Shown here: in pieces, positions 11,835 through 22,227 of the stretch
How positions within the stretch are numbered: position 1 is the first letter of the stretch
Layout: each line of letters opens with the position of its first letter
Origin: Rusavskia elegans
Taxonomy: Eukaryota > Ascomycota > Lecanoromycetes > Teloschistales > Teloschistaceae
Reading direction: 5' to 3'
NCBI GenBank assembly: GCA_011316305.1
Contig: SAUG01000084.1
Location: 1-64,000 of the forward strand
Length of the DNA stretch: 64,000 nt
Made by a program: the position numbers and the translations under genes
Notes under the pieces: model-generated
What the model was told of the DNA's origin: nothing
Databases searched by the model: none
Seen by the model: the letters and a program-made list of their open reading frames with translations, nothing else

Positions 11835-12244
11835 CACAGCAGCAGCACGTTCACGGTGCTTCGAGAAGGGCGGTTTCTGGCACGAACCGCATTCCACGAC
11901 TGGAGATTGATGTCAGCAATTATGCTGATTGCTGAAACCAATCAATGATCTGCAGACAGGGGGTTCCAGTTCCACCGGAGACATCGGCGTTGTTCGAATA
12001 GCGCGGAAGCTTGGACCATGTGCACAGTGCACCTCGTCACCGGCTTGATGGCTTGGCTTGCTTGGGGGTGGGGTAGCGACTTGATACTCTAGAGTAACAT
12101 GCTGCTACTATTCCAACGCCAGCTTTGTTGAGTTGTTGAATGATCTATCCTACTCTTTTTGGGCGGCAATTGGTGTTGATCTCACGTTCAGAGAAGCTCA
12201 AGATTCGGTTTCACTTACGGTCTGAACCATCCCCAATCATTGAC
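11835..12244. other. Intergenic
   Basis: 410 bases between two plus-strand genes; no gene, RNA or repeat recognised. An in-frame ATG at 12140 exists upstream of the next gene, but the later ATG gives a better targeting sequence. Confidence 0.5.
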
Positions 12245-12868
12245 ATGGCTGCTCTTCGATACCCGGCATCCCGAGCTTTGTTCCATCTTCAACGACGACA
12301 TGCTCACTCTTCTTCAAGCCAGACCGCCAGGAAATATAGCGGCACAGCATTCCGTTGGTCCGGGCACGTCAACAGGTGGGCTTGGGATCGACATGACCGT
12401 TTCCCAATACTAAGCATTCCCAGTCCAAGGGATCATAAAGCTATGCGCCTGTTCCATGAATCACAAAAGCAAATGGATCGCTTCTATGAATCGTCCATCG
12501 ACTTTGCCTACATGCCCCAGCATACTTTAGAAGGCGCAGCTCCTCCAGAAGTCATGCGTATCCCCCTCTTGCCCTACAATGATTCCCAGACCGGCCGCGA
12601 GGAAGCGGATGAAAGCGTCATTCGCCCACAGATCTCCCTTGTGAGCGCCAATAGTACTCACATCGAAAGCCCTTCTGCTATGAGCGAGGTCACTGACAAT
12701 CATGCCGTCGACCTGGATCCCTTTGACTTGACCAACAAAGTAACGGCCGCAGCCTCGAAGATAGCTGAGGTTCCCATGGAAAGGATTAGAGAGGCCGGGG
12801 CACTGCGCCAACTCTGGACTGGACTTATGGACGATCTATTCGGCTCGAAGCCTATATCCAGAGCCTAA
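12245..12868 (+). CDS. Hypothetical protein with a probable mitochondrial presequence
   Basis: Single exon, 207 residues. I do not recognise the family. The start MAALRYPASRALFHLQRRHAH is rich in Arg, Ala and Leu and free of acidic residues, as in mitochondrial presequences. The middle contains an aromatic and basic stretch (RWSGHVNRWAWDRHDRF) and the rest is mixed polar with no membrane segment; it ends in an amphipathic region (IREAGALRQLWTGLMDDLF). An upstream in-frame ATG at 12140 would add 35 residues and bury the presequence, so I chose 12245. Being an uninterrupted frame between clear genes supports a real gene, but function is unknown. Confidence 0.6.
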   Translation: MAALRYPASRALFHLQRRHAHSSSSQTARKYSGTAFRWSGHVNRWAWDRHDRFPILSIPSPRDHKAMRLFHESQKQMDRFYESSIDFAYMPQHTLEGAAPPEVMRIPLLPYNDSQTGREEADESVIRPQISLVSANSTHIESPSAMSEVTDNHAVDLDPFDLTNKVTAAASKIAEVPMERIREAGALRQLWTGLMDDLFGSKPISRA

Positions 12869-13795
12869 AGAACCACAACACTAGATCGACGGTTACCATG
12901 TACGACTTTGCATGAATCTGTTTTCTTTTTGCTGGGGTTCTCGAGCGACACGACCGGATGAAGTGATGGCGTTGAAAGTGGGCAGCTTCGGTGACTTGCG
13001 ATTGAGTTGGAGGGCTTGTGCCATGGGTGGCATAGCATCTCGTACTGGACGTTCCATGCGGAATACCGAAGCAGGGGATCAAATGACCTTGGCGACAGCA
13101 AGCCTAGCGATCGATTACATCCACCATACTTAGTACTCGAGATAGGTTCGGGAAGATTGTAGCACTCGTTTTCTTTTTAATCAGTATCGATGAGGTTTGG
13201 AGAAGAACGAGCTGCTGGATAAGTGAAGACGTTTCTGCCGATGATGGAGGATACTTAGCCTTTGATACTGTTTAGTGATACACTGTTACACCCTGTTCAG
13301 TATCTTCGAGCTGCAACTGTTACTGGACTGTCTTACTCCCAGTCCTCAATGTTTTGCCGTGTTCTGATGGAAAGGCAGAGCTTCAGGGGGAGCTTCTTGG
13401 CAAGATGGGCCACTTGGGAGTCGAGGGAGTGGCCCCTTGAAATACAATAGCTTCACCACTAATAATGACATCTACCTACGGATCTCAATCTTCCACCATT
13501 TGGCCAACCCTACCAATCGTCACTCTTTTTTGGTCTCTCGCTTTGCTTCCTGTCTTTTACCTGTCAATTTGGCTGCGCGACATCTTTCAACTCGCTTCTT
13601 GACATTGGTTCAGCCTGGTCCATCAATCACCGCCCGGAGTCGAGATGGAACCGCCTGTTTGGAGATGTAATCTAATGCGTGCTGGTCAATGTTGAAGTTT
13701 TGGCTCATATTGTTGAAGGACTGCAATTGCCATTTTTCCAAGAACCAGACGGATACATGTCCGATGCTTCTTGGACCTCGCCCATAAGTCCCAGG
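12869..13795. other. Intergenic, protease promoter
   Basis: 927 bases without a convincing gene. Several short open frames of 60-80 codons occur on both strands, none with a recognisable motif or good splice context. It presumably contains the protease promoter. Confidence 0.5.
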
Positions 13796-15506
13796 ATGCG
13801 CCCTTCGGCATGTCTCCTATGGATTCAAACCCTCTCGATCAACGTTGCCGCTGTCTATCCACACCACCCGAGACCCCGTCCAACAACAGCACTCCACGAA
13901 CGGACTTTACTCTCACCTCAAGCACACTTCAAGCATGCCGCTGGCGGAGCTCATCAAGGTGCGCCTGACGTGGTCAAGTTGCATTTGAAACGTCAAAGAG
14001 CACGAGTCGGTCACGTCTCGCCAATCCATTATAACCTTTCTGACTGAGACTATGTAGCCACACACCAATACCAACGTACTAATTCCACGCGCTGGCTCGC
14101 ATATCAAAAGGGATAATAGTTATGACTTTGTCACCGCATCTCCGCCCACACAAACCAACAGCGCCGGCATTCACAATGACGGCACCGACTTCTCATATTT
14201 CACAAGCGTCGAATTTGGATCGTCTGGCAAGACTATGTATCTGTTGGTGGATACTGGGGCATCCAATACATGGGTCATGGCATCGGACTGCAACAGTGAA
14301 GTTTGTGCAGCGCACAACACTTTTGGCAAAGAACATTCTGCCTCTCTGAAAGTGTCTCAAGATGAATTCAACCTAACATACGGCACTGGGTCGGTTTCTG
14401 GACTGACTGCCACCGACACTGTCAAATTGGCTGGGTTCTCGGTCTCTCTACCTTTCGGACTAGCTCACACTATTTCCGAGGACTTCATGTCGTATCCTAT
14501 GGATGGCATACTTGGTCTTGGGCCTCCTGCGGGCAAATCTACGGATTACCCCACTTTCATGGAGACGATGCAAAAGACCAACGTCCTATCCTCCAAGCTG
14601 TTCGGGGTGAATCTGCAACGCAGCAGTGATGGTGCCACAGACGGGGAGCTTAGTTTTGGGGCTCCTGACTCTACCAAATACAAAGGGGACCTTTCCTATA
14701 CTAGCGTCATCACTGGTGCGTCGATGTGGGAGATCCCCATTGAGGCGGTCAAGGTCAACGGGAACCTATGCGCATCGACCGGGAAGACAGCCATCATAGA
14801 TACTGGTGTAAGTGCTCTTATTTCGTTACTACGCTTGTCCAGCCTTGCTAAAACGCAGTCATTTGGTAGACCTCGTTCATGCTCTTGCCGCCTGCCGATG
14901 CCGGTAATCTTCACGCGTTGATCCCCGGCGCCCAGGAGGATGGCGAAGCCTTCAACATTCCATGCTCGACCAAAACGCCAATCCAGCTCAAATTCTCTGA
15001 TGTACTGTACAACATATCGCCGGCTGATTACGTTGGGAGTCCGATCAGAGATGGTAGTAGCACGTGTACAAGTAACATATTGGGACGACAGCCATTCGAG
15101 GATGATCAATGGTTGGTTGGGGATGTGTTTTTGAAGAACGTTTACACAGTCTTTGACTATGATAGCGAGCGCATAGGCCAGTACCGCCGCCAGTGGCTAT
15201 AAGGATGAACGCTGACCGCTCCTAGGCTTTGCCACAAAAGCAAGCGACTCGTCGCCAGCTTCAACACGCCATGCTTCTACAACCCCACCAACGCCGACCT
15301 TGTCCAGCTCAGGTGGTAGGTCAGATTCATCAGTAGTAACCACGTCTGCAGCAACAGCAGTCATGATGACGGCCAGCGCTTCACCCTCCCCTGGTGCGAA
15401 CGGCCAGGAAAGCGTCCAAATCTCAGTCGCTTCTCGCTCTCGAATGCAGCTTGACCTGGGCTTCGCGATCCTGCCCTGTTGGGTTGCTTGGAATATCCTC
15501 TCCTGA
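13796..15506 (+). CDS. Secreted pepsin-family aspartic protease with Ser/Thr-rich tail, possibly GPI-anchored (yapsin-like)
   Basis: Proposed exons 13796-14005, 14058-14807, 14870-15176, 15226-15506; 515 residues. MRPSACLLWIQTLSINVAAVY is a plausible signal peptide, followed by a propeptide ending at Lys87-Arg88, a Kex2-type site, before DNSYDF. Catalytic motifs are DTGAS (Asp135) and DTGTS (Asp318); the second is rebuilt across intron 2. The flap and core (YGTGSVSG, DGILGLG) are typical. Intron 3 is unusual: only a GC donor (gccagt at 15177) joins ERIG to FATKAS in frame, with a gctgac branch before cctag. It leads to a Ser/Thr-rich region and a C-terminus with a moderately hydrophobic stretch, which would suit a GPI-anchored cell-surface protease. 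If unspliced, translation stops at 15202 after IGQYRRQWL. Start and catalytic core are secure; the tail is less so. Confidence 0.82.
15177..15225 (+). other. Probable GC-AG intron in the aspartic protease gene
   Basis: 49 bases starting GCCAGT and ending CCTAG, with gctgac 8 bases before the acceptor. No GT donor in this area restores the conserved ERIGFA end of pepsin-family enzymes. The nearest GT donors give other frames that end quickly. Confidence 0.55.
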
Positions 15507-15827
15507 ACATTACCGGACTAGGAGGAGTTGCAAAGACTGGCCGTTGCAGGTGAATGGTCAAGATGTACATAAAATTATACATAGATCAACGCACCCCTTA
15601 AAGCCCGATTAGTAGAGCATGTTTGACACTGGACAGAGCAAAACATTGTTCAGGGGCGAGATGTGGCTGATAGTGGCGCCTGCAGCCTTGCAGCTAGTGG
15701 CAGCCTTATTCACGACGACCTAAAATAGTAATAATATCAATATGTACTTTCTCGTTTGGAGACAGATTTTCTCCCCCAGTCATGCGATGTTGCAAGACTG
15801 ATTCCATGATGTTTCCCTGAGACCGTA
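15507..15827. other. Intergenic, transporter promoter
   Basis: 321 bases between the protease stop and the transporter start. No feature recognised. Confidence 0.5.
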
Positions 15828-18022
15828 ATGTCCAACGTTCAAAACAGCGACAGGGATTCCGAGGGATCAAATGAGGAGGAGGCGAGCTTGCTCCTTCCCC
15901 GTCTCGGTCATGATGGAGAACAGAACATCTCTAGAAGCGACATGGGGCGCCCAAAGATACCTTCCATCGAGCGCCGTCAATCGTCTATCTCTCGCCAGCC
16001 TCCAGATGGGCTGCTACGGAAACCTCGGACGCCCAACCGTGTTCGATTCGAGGTGGAGCACAGCGACGGGGAATCCGCCATGCATTCACGTCCAGCGGAA
16101 TCTGATGAAGAAGACTATCTCCCACATGATACTTTGATCGGACAACGCCGCGAAAGTGCCCAGCGCGCTCCCCTGCTTACCGGGATTGAGGCGCCCAGTG
16201 TCACGGTTGCGAGCACAGATTTTGATTTGGGTGCCGAGCACTTGCTCGACATTAGCCGGCCAAAGAGTGGTATGAGAAGTGCTTTCATGAACATGGCAAA
16301 TAGCATCATGTATGTACCACCCATCCGCCCATTTGGAATCGTTCGGCCTTAACCGCTCACGCCGTAAAAGAGGCGCTGGTATCATAGGTTTGAGATAACC
16401 TGATCCCAACAAGTCCTGAGCTGTAATGATGGAGTTTGACAAGGCCAACCGTATGCTTTTCGACAAGCTGGGATGACCATGGGGATCATATTGTTGGTTG
16501 TATTGACGGTCACGGTACGTCTTGACGCTGCGATGAACAGCGAAAGGTGAAATGACGGGGAATTGCCAGGTTGATTGGACCATTCGCTTGATTGTCACCA
16601 ACTCCAAACTTAGTGGTGCGAACTCGTTCCAGGCGACCGTGGAACACTGTTACGGACGATCCGGACTCGTTGCGATCTCTGTGGGTGCTCATGACACCCG
16701 TGCTTACATCTTCCAAAGGGGCTAAATCAATGTAGGTGGCTCAGTGGGCGTTGTAAGCTGGCATCTGATTTGCTTGCAGTCCTTTCTTCTAACGAGATCT
16801 CCATCAGTGCTTTTGGAGGGATGCTTGCTTTTTGCATTGTTGTTGGGGATACTATCCCGCATGTTATGGCTGCAATGTTTCCCTCCTTGTCTGACATGTC
16901 ATTCCTTTGGCTCTTAACCAGCCGACGAGCGGTGATAGTTATCTTCATTTTGGGGATATCTTATCCCTTGTCACTGTATCGCGACATTGCAAAGGCACGT
17001 AATTCGAGCACTCACATCAAAGATTCACTGGAACTAATCTCCCACAGTTGGCAAAAGCATCCACCCTGGCGCTTGTCAGTATGCTAATCATATTGATGAC
17101 GGTCATCACTCAAGGCATGAGGATCCCATCGGACCTCCGTGGTGCTGTGAAGGGATCTTTGTTGGTGAAATCTGGGGTCTTCCAGGCAATAGGTGTCATT
17201 TCCTTTGGTCAGTCTAGACAATGTCGACAAGAAGGTCGGCAGAGTAGACTGACCCTCGCCAGCCTTCGTCTGCCGTACGTCCCAAACAAAGGTCACTCGC
17301 CATTTCGTATCGGCTAAGCAGTCACTGTAGATCACAACAGCCTTCTCATATACGGATCATTGAAGAAACCGACCATGGATCGGTTTGCTCGGGTTACCCA
17401 TCTTTCGACATTCATTTCCATGGCAGCCTGCCTGGCCATGGCTCTGACCGGATTCCTAACATTCGGCGACAAGACCCAAGGTAACGTCCTGAACAATTTC
17501 CCGACGGATAACATCATGGTCAATATCGCTCGGTTGTAAGTCGATCGTCATGTTGAGGTGGTGGATCTGACAAGCATTAGCTGCTTTGGCCTGAACATGC
17601 TGACGACATTACCCCTGGAGGCCTTCGTTTGCCGGGAGGTCATGTTCAACTATTGGTTTCCTGACGAGCCGTGGGACCCGAACCGTCATCTCATCTTCAC
17701 CAGCGCGCTCGTGGTGTCGGCCATGGCGTTGTCTTTGGTGACTTGCGATCTTGGAGCTGTGTTCGAGCTGATTGGAGCTACCAGCGCATGTGCGCTTGCG
17801 TATATTTTGCCACCGTTATGCTATATCAAGCTGAGCACGCGGAGTTGGAAGACGATTCCGGCGTACGTGTGCGTAGTGTTTGGGATTTTGGTGATGTCGA
17901 TCAGTCTGGTGCAGGCGACGACAAACATCATTCGAAGTAAGCCCTTTCCCAACAGTCGGCTCCCCTGCGCCTTTCACTTATCATGGCGGTATTCAGACGA
18001 GAACGGTGCAGAAACTTGCTAG
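15828..18022 (+). CDS. AVT2: Vacuolar/endomembrane amino-acid transporter, Avt2-like (SLC38/AAAP family)
   Basis: Eleven exons: 15828-16309, 16371-16387, 16444-16514, 16570-16680, 16736-16752, 16808-16994, 17048-17207, 17263-17274, 17331-17535, 17581-17936, 17997-18022; 547 residues. The family moves neutral amino acids across endomembranes by proton antiport. A ~150-residue hydrophilic N-terminus is followed by about 11 membrane segments. The first carries NSIIGAGIIGQPYAFRQAG; later come DWTIRLIVTNSKLSG, FAFGGMLAFCIVVGDTIPHV and CFGLNMLTTLPLEAFVCREV, all characteristic. Three exons are only 17, 17 and 12 nt; each is needed to restore conserved protein. Intron 6 (16995-17047) uses a GC donor (gcacgt), the only choice giving DIAKLAKAS. 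The short last exon encodes NENGAETC and is the least certain. Confidence 0.88.
16995..17047 (+). other. Probable GC-AG intron in the transporter gene
   Basis: 53 bases from GCACGT to CACAG. The nearby GT (gtaatt at 16999) would shift the reading frame out of a conserved membrane segment, whereas the GC donor joins RDIAK to LAKAS exactly. Confidence 0.6.
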
Positions 18023-18851
18023 GTACGAATTGAGCCATCAACGTTGTAGTATCCATAGTGAGGGAAGAGACGGGGCGCAGGGATTTCTTTGGCGCTGCGA
18101 AGCCGAAGGGAATTGGAGCGATGGCTCAAGCTTTGGGGTCAACGTCGGACGGGGTTCAAGTTCCAGGCTTCCAATGGCCTCTAGGCCATGAGCGAACAGT
18201 CTCTGGAGCAACAACAGATAAGTGCGGTTTTGGTGGGTTGAGATGCAATCTCCGTGTCTTTACGCCAGAAGTGCAGCACTGAGGTACCTCGGATGCTAGG
18301 AGTCGAATGGATGGTGGATGTTGATAATAGTTGTCGTCTTCAGCACGAAGGCGTAGACGATTTGCTCACGCAAGGTGAAGAAGTCGGGAGGCCGTCTGTC
18401 ATTTCGTGAAGCCATCCGGAATGTTTCATTGATCAGGTAAGGTACTGTCATGTACTCGATTCGGGCGGACTGTTGGTCGGCAAATTACGCAGATTACCCC
18501 CAGCACGTGTGAAGCAGTTTCTCAGTAAGGTACCTAAGTGAATGAGTCTGCGTTCGCTTGCTTCCTCGCACACCAGTTTTAATTAACATTGCTTCTTGTT
18601 CACTTGTTGTCCGCATCTTCACTTCATTACTTCCTTCCCCCTTCCCTCTTCCCCCTTCCCTCTTCCCCCTTCCCTCTTCCCCCTTCCCTCTTCCCCCTTC
18701 CCCCCCCCCCATCTCTCCTCACCATCCCTCTTCGCTCCTCTTCTCCCTTTCAAAGGCAGATAGATGCTGACTGTCGCCGGCTCATCCACAACCCATCCGT
18801 TCCTTATCCTTGTGGTACTCTGACTCGGTTTTAATTGCAGCTTTGACAACT
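18023..18851. other. Intergenic with pyrimidine-rich promoter
   Basis: 829 bases without a gene. It ends in a strongly CT-rich stretch just upstream of the next start, as is common in fungal core promoters and leaders. Confidence 0.55.
18631..18711. repeat. 14-bp CT-rich minisatellite
   Basis: About four tandem copies of ttccctcttccccc end in a run of C. It lies about 140 bases upstream of the ATG of the following gene and forms long one-strand pyrimidine frames that read as spurious ORFs on both strands. Confidence 0.85.
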
Positions 18852-21634
18852 ATGGCCAGCATGGCCCAACAGCAACCATCCATGGATGCTGCTGACATCG
18901 AGCGTGCCGCCCGTCTTCGACAAATTCAGATGGTATGTCTCTTGAATCGTTCATTTTGCACCAGCTCTCATCGCGGAATAAGCTGATGATAATTTGACTA
19001 TTCTAGGAAGCCTTGGGAACCTCACGGCGAGACTTCCTCACAACACACGATGTCGCTGACCAATTCGTGGGCCGCTTGTCCACTCCCAACGTGGAACATC
19101 ACCGGCGTATTAACCAAACGGGCACGCGTGAGAGTAAGGTCACAGACAAGCATCGGGAAAACCTAGATGGTTGGAACTGTATGTCTTGTCCCAATTATCA
19201 AACACTACCCCCCCGACTGACGGCTTTTATAGCAGCCTGGGAGAGTCTACAGAACGATGATGCTCTGGAGCAAGGCCTCGAAGACTTAAACGCAGGCCAA
19301 AGCCATCGGGCACGCCTGTTAACCGTCCTTCCTCAGATCCAAGAGGGATCCTCTAGAGAGAACGAGGTCCAACACCGAGGACGAGGAGGTTTATATCCTC
19401 GCGGCACCGGCCGTGGCGGCCGTGGAGGCAGTATTATTGGTAGCCAGCCTGTAAGAACAGCGCGTCGGAGGTTCGTTTTTATCTGGTCACCTTGCCGGCC
19501 CCGATCGCTGATGTAGGAGCAGAGTCCCAGCCGATGATGCAAAAGATCACCCTGCTCGACGTGTAAAAGCACCCAAACTTGCTCTACCATCTACTTCAAA
19601 GCCGCTCACTACCCCGACTCTACAGGTGAAACTTGCAGCAGTCCCACTTAACACCGGATCATCAGATACAAGTAGTGAGAGCCGTTTGAGAATACAGTAT
19701 GTCACGCAATTCCCTACCTGTGTTTCCTCTTGTCTGAACATCCTCAGTCCAGGAAATTTCACACTAGTACCATCTGGACAGTTTATGTCTCACGTGTCCG
19801 TGCTGGCTAATACCACAACTCCGGCCGCTAGCCTTACCAAGGCTCGCGAAATTGAATCGCCCGTCCAGTCAAAACAGCCATCCAAAATCTCTACCGGTGT
19901 AGCTTCTTCGAGCAAACCCTCGGAGGTGAGCAGCCGAGCAACACCAACACCAGTTTCCGTAGCAGAACCACAGGCATCGAAGAAAGCGCCTACGCCTCCG
20001 CCCCAGGCGCCAAGTCAGGCTTCTGTAATACTCCTAGATGGTGATGCTACTCGGTCTAATGAGGAGAAGATATCCTCCCCTCCTCGGTCATACGCGGTCG
20101 ATCTCTTGGGTATGGACAATGACGAATCTAATCGACTCCCCATACCGATGCAGCTCAGTGCTACGAGACATATGGTCGGAAGAAAATCCTCACCGCCTCT
20201 TACATCACCCTCTTTGGAGCAGTTCAATACACAGATCGAGTCGTTCTTGCCCATGCTGAAAAATCTTTTACCAGCAGAGACGGTAGAGAAGTTGGAATCG
20301 GTGAAAGTAGATCTGCTGAGGCGAATCCAAGAACCCACCAGAGGTGGAGTCCAACAACAGTTGAATGTGCTGTCATCGAAGCCACCACGCGAAGACCGCG
20401 AAAAAGAGAGCCTGCCAATTCGGGGTAGAGCGAGGGAAGTCAAGCAGATCCAAGAGCCCACCAGAGATGGAACCCAACAACAGCCGAGGATGGCGCACGA
20501 AGCCCGCGAAAAAGCTAGCCTGCCAAGTTTAGCGAGTGCAGTTCAACAGCGGACGTTGGCATGGGGTAAGGATGTCATTGCTGGTGCTGAGTCTGGCAGC
20601 AGTTCCTTCCTTGGTGAGGATATCAGTCGATGGCGGTTCAGCCGCCGCCGCCGCGTATCTGTAGATTCTCTCGCCTCGGTCGTTTCTGCAGGAAGTTCCA
20701 CTGCGCTTACGGAGCGGATCGATCAATTGCAGATCGATGAATTCTGGCCTCCTATCAGTTCTCCAGCAGCGGGAAGTAAAGAGACATATGCCACGACAAA
20801 TCCCTTCGGGCCGAAGCCAACTCTACGGGGTGCTACGTCCGGTATTCCATCATCAAGTAATCCTCCAGGCATATCGACAGGAAGTAGTTCTGGCACACAT
20901 GTTAGAGGACCCCAATTACCGCTCTTCCTACGTTCACAGGTCAGAGCCGACAATCCGGCTGCCGCAATACAAGCAGAATTTGCAGCGAGTTTCCCGGGCC
21001 GCCTAAGTTCTAATGAGCCAGCAACACATCCGACGTCAGGTGGTACTGTAGTCTCGCAAGGCGCGCCGCTTGTGACAGACAGTAGTTTACCCCAACAGCA
21101 GAGGTATCCGCAGGAGGTTGGTGCCGTTGGGAACAGGGTCGAAGAAAGTACGTTCCCTTTACCAAACATTATTTGCAATACTCGTCTCATGAAAGAATAT
21201 ATGCTGAGTATTCATCAGATCTCGTCCGCAATAGAGACTCCAGAACTTCACGGAATAATTCTATAAGCTCTATAAGTGTGCCAAGGACCGGGCTTGGCGA
21301 AGACAGAGCGCCGTCTCAACGTCAAGACAGTGTTCGAGCTGGTCGACGGCCAACTGGTTTCTCCAATACAAGAAGTACCGGCTCTGCAACAGGTGACAAT
21401 CTCCCCAGGTTCCATCCACGAATGGGCAACCAGAGTACACCTCCCCCTGTTGGGCCAACTCCCAGTCAGAGCTACTTCTCGGCCGCAAGAAGGCCATCCC
21501 GAGCTCCAGCTGGCCCCGCTCTGCCAAGTTTCCTTGCCAACATGCAGCCAGCTGCAGATCCCGGTGCTGCGGCTGCGGAGCAGTACTCTCGGGCCTCTGG
21601 CTGTACACCGGATAAGAAGAGCTCCAGGCACTGA
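18852..21634 (+). CDS. Large intrinsically disordered protein with RGG motifs, function unknown
   Basis: Six proposed exons: 18852-18932, 19007-19178, 19233-19470, 19517-19696, 19748-21147, 21219-21634; 828 residues. I do not recognise the family. The N-terminal ~100 residues look folded and helical (ADIERAARLRQIQM, DVADQFVGRLSTPNVEHHRR). Then comes an RGG-type segment (RGRGGLYPRGTGRGGRGG), suggestive of RNA or nucleic-acid binding and arginine methylation, and a very long Ser/Pro/Thr/Gln-rich region. Around residues 430-500 a ~40-residue unit occurs twice (IQEPTR-x-GxQQQ ... REK-x-SLP). Introns 2 (54 bp) and 4 (51 bp) are multiples of three with no stop, so unspliced frames remain open; their signals (gactgac, gtatgt) favour splicing. 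The gene converges on Rad52. Confidence 0.7.
20328..20525 (+). repeat. Degenerate two-copy intragenic tandem repeat
   Basis: Two units with a period near 123 bases inside the disordered-protein gene. Each begins caaga(a/g)cccaccaga and ends with cgcgaaaaag.. followed by agcctgcc. The encoded units share IQEPTR, QQQ and REK..SLP and stay in frame. Confidence 0.75.
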
Positions 21635-22227
21635 AGTATAACGCCAATACCGGATGGTAGTTTCAAGGTGGATTGTGTTCGGGCAGCCGAATGTGAATGA
21701 AGGCCTACTTTCTTGTCATGGTGAAGCTTGCGGATAGCTGAGATGGCTCCCAAGTATCCTACAAGAACATTGACAGGCAGCAACTTGCAAATACATTCCT
21801 CGGCTTTCGCTTCAATCGAAGAAGACTCGGAGTTCCAGATAGTGGGCAGAAAGGTCGACAAGCAATTAAGGAATGGGGCCATGGGTAGAAAAAGAACTAC
21901 TCGGTACGGTACTTGCTACGGTTACATGCCCTGTCTTTTCCTGTATCTTGTGTTCCGAATACCTGGCGGTCAAGTAAGACGAGGAATATGGCAGGAATCA
22001 AAGCTCCTCTTTGTCTTCAACATGAGCTCAGCAGTTACATGTAATTCAATCCGCAATAGGAAGTTGAATCGCGTTTTCCTGTCGATGTGTCCCCAATCAA
22101 GATTTGGTCATGTATGTTTGGTTTTTTGCCGGTGGCACGCCAATCCCATACCATTCGCCTTCCCATGCCGCTGTACGAATTTTCAACGTTACGCTCACAG
22201 CTGCCAATCATTCCCCAATGCGAAATT
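21635..22227. other. Intergenic between convergent genes
   Basis: 593 bases separating the stop of the disordered-protein gene from the Rad52 stop. No coding region recognised; expected to hold two 3' ends. Confidence 0.55.

Noticed and set aside
12140..12244. Upstream in-frame start for the mitochondrial-type hypothetical protein
   Set aside because: It would place 35 residues before a good presequence; the later ATG is more plausible.
13437..13780. Possible small gene upstream of the protease
   Set aside because: Only short, compositionally ordinary frames; the protease signal peptide starts cleanly at 13,796.
18494..18849. Gly/Arg/Glu-rich and Pro/Leu/Phe-rich frames over the CT tract
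   Set aside because: Both are translations of the 14-bp pyrimidine minisatellite and are not supported as genes.
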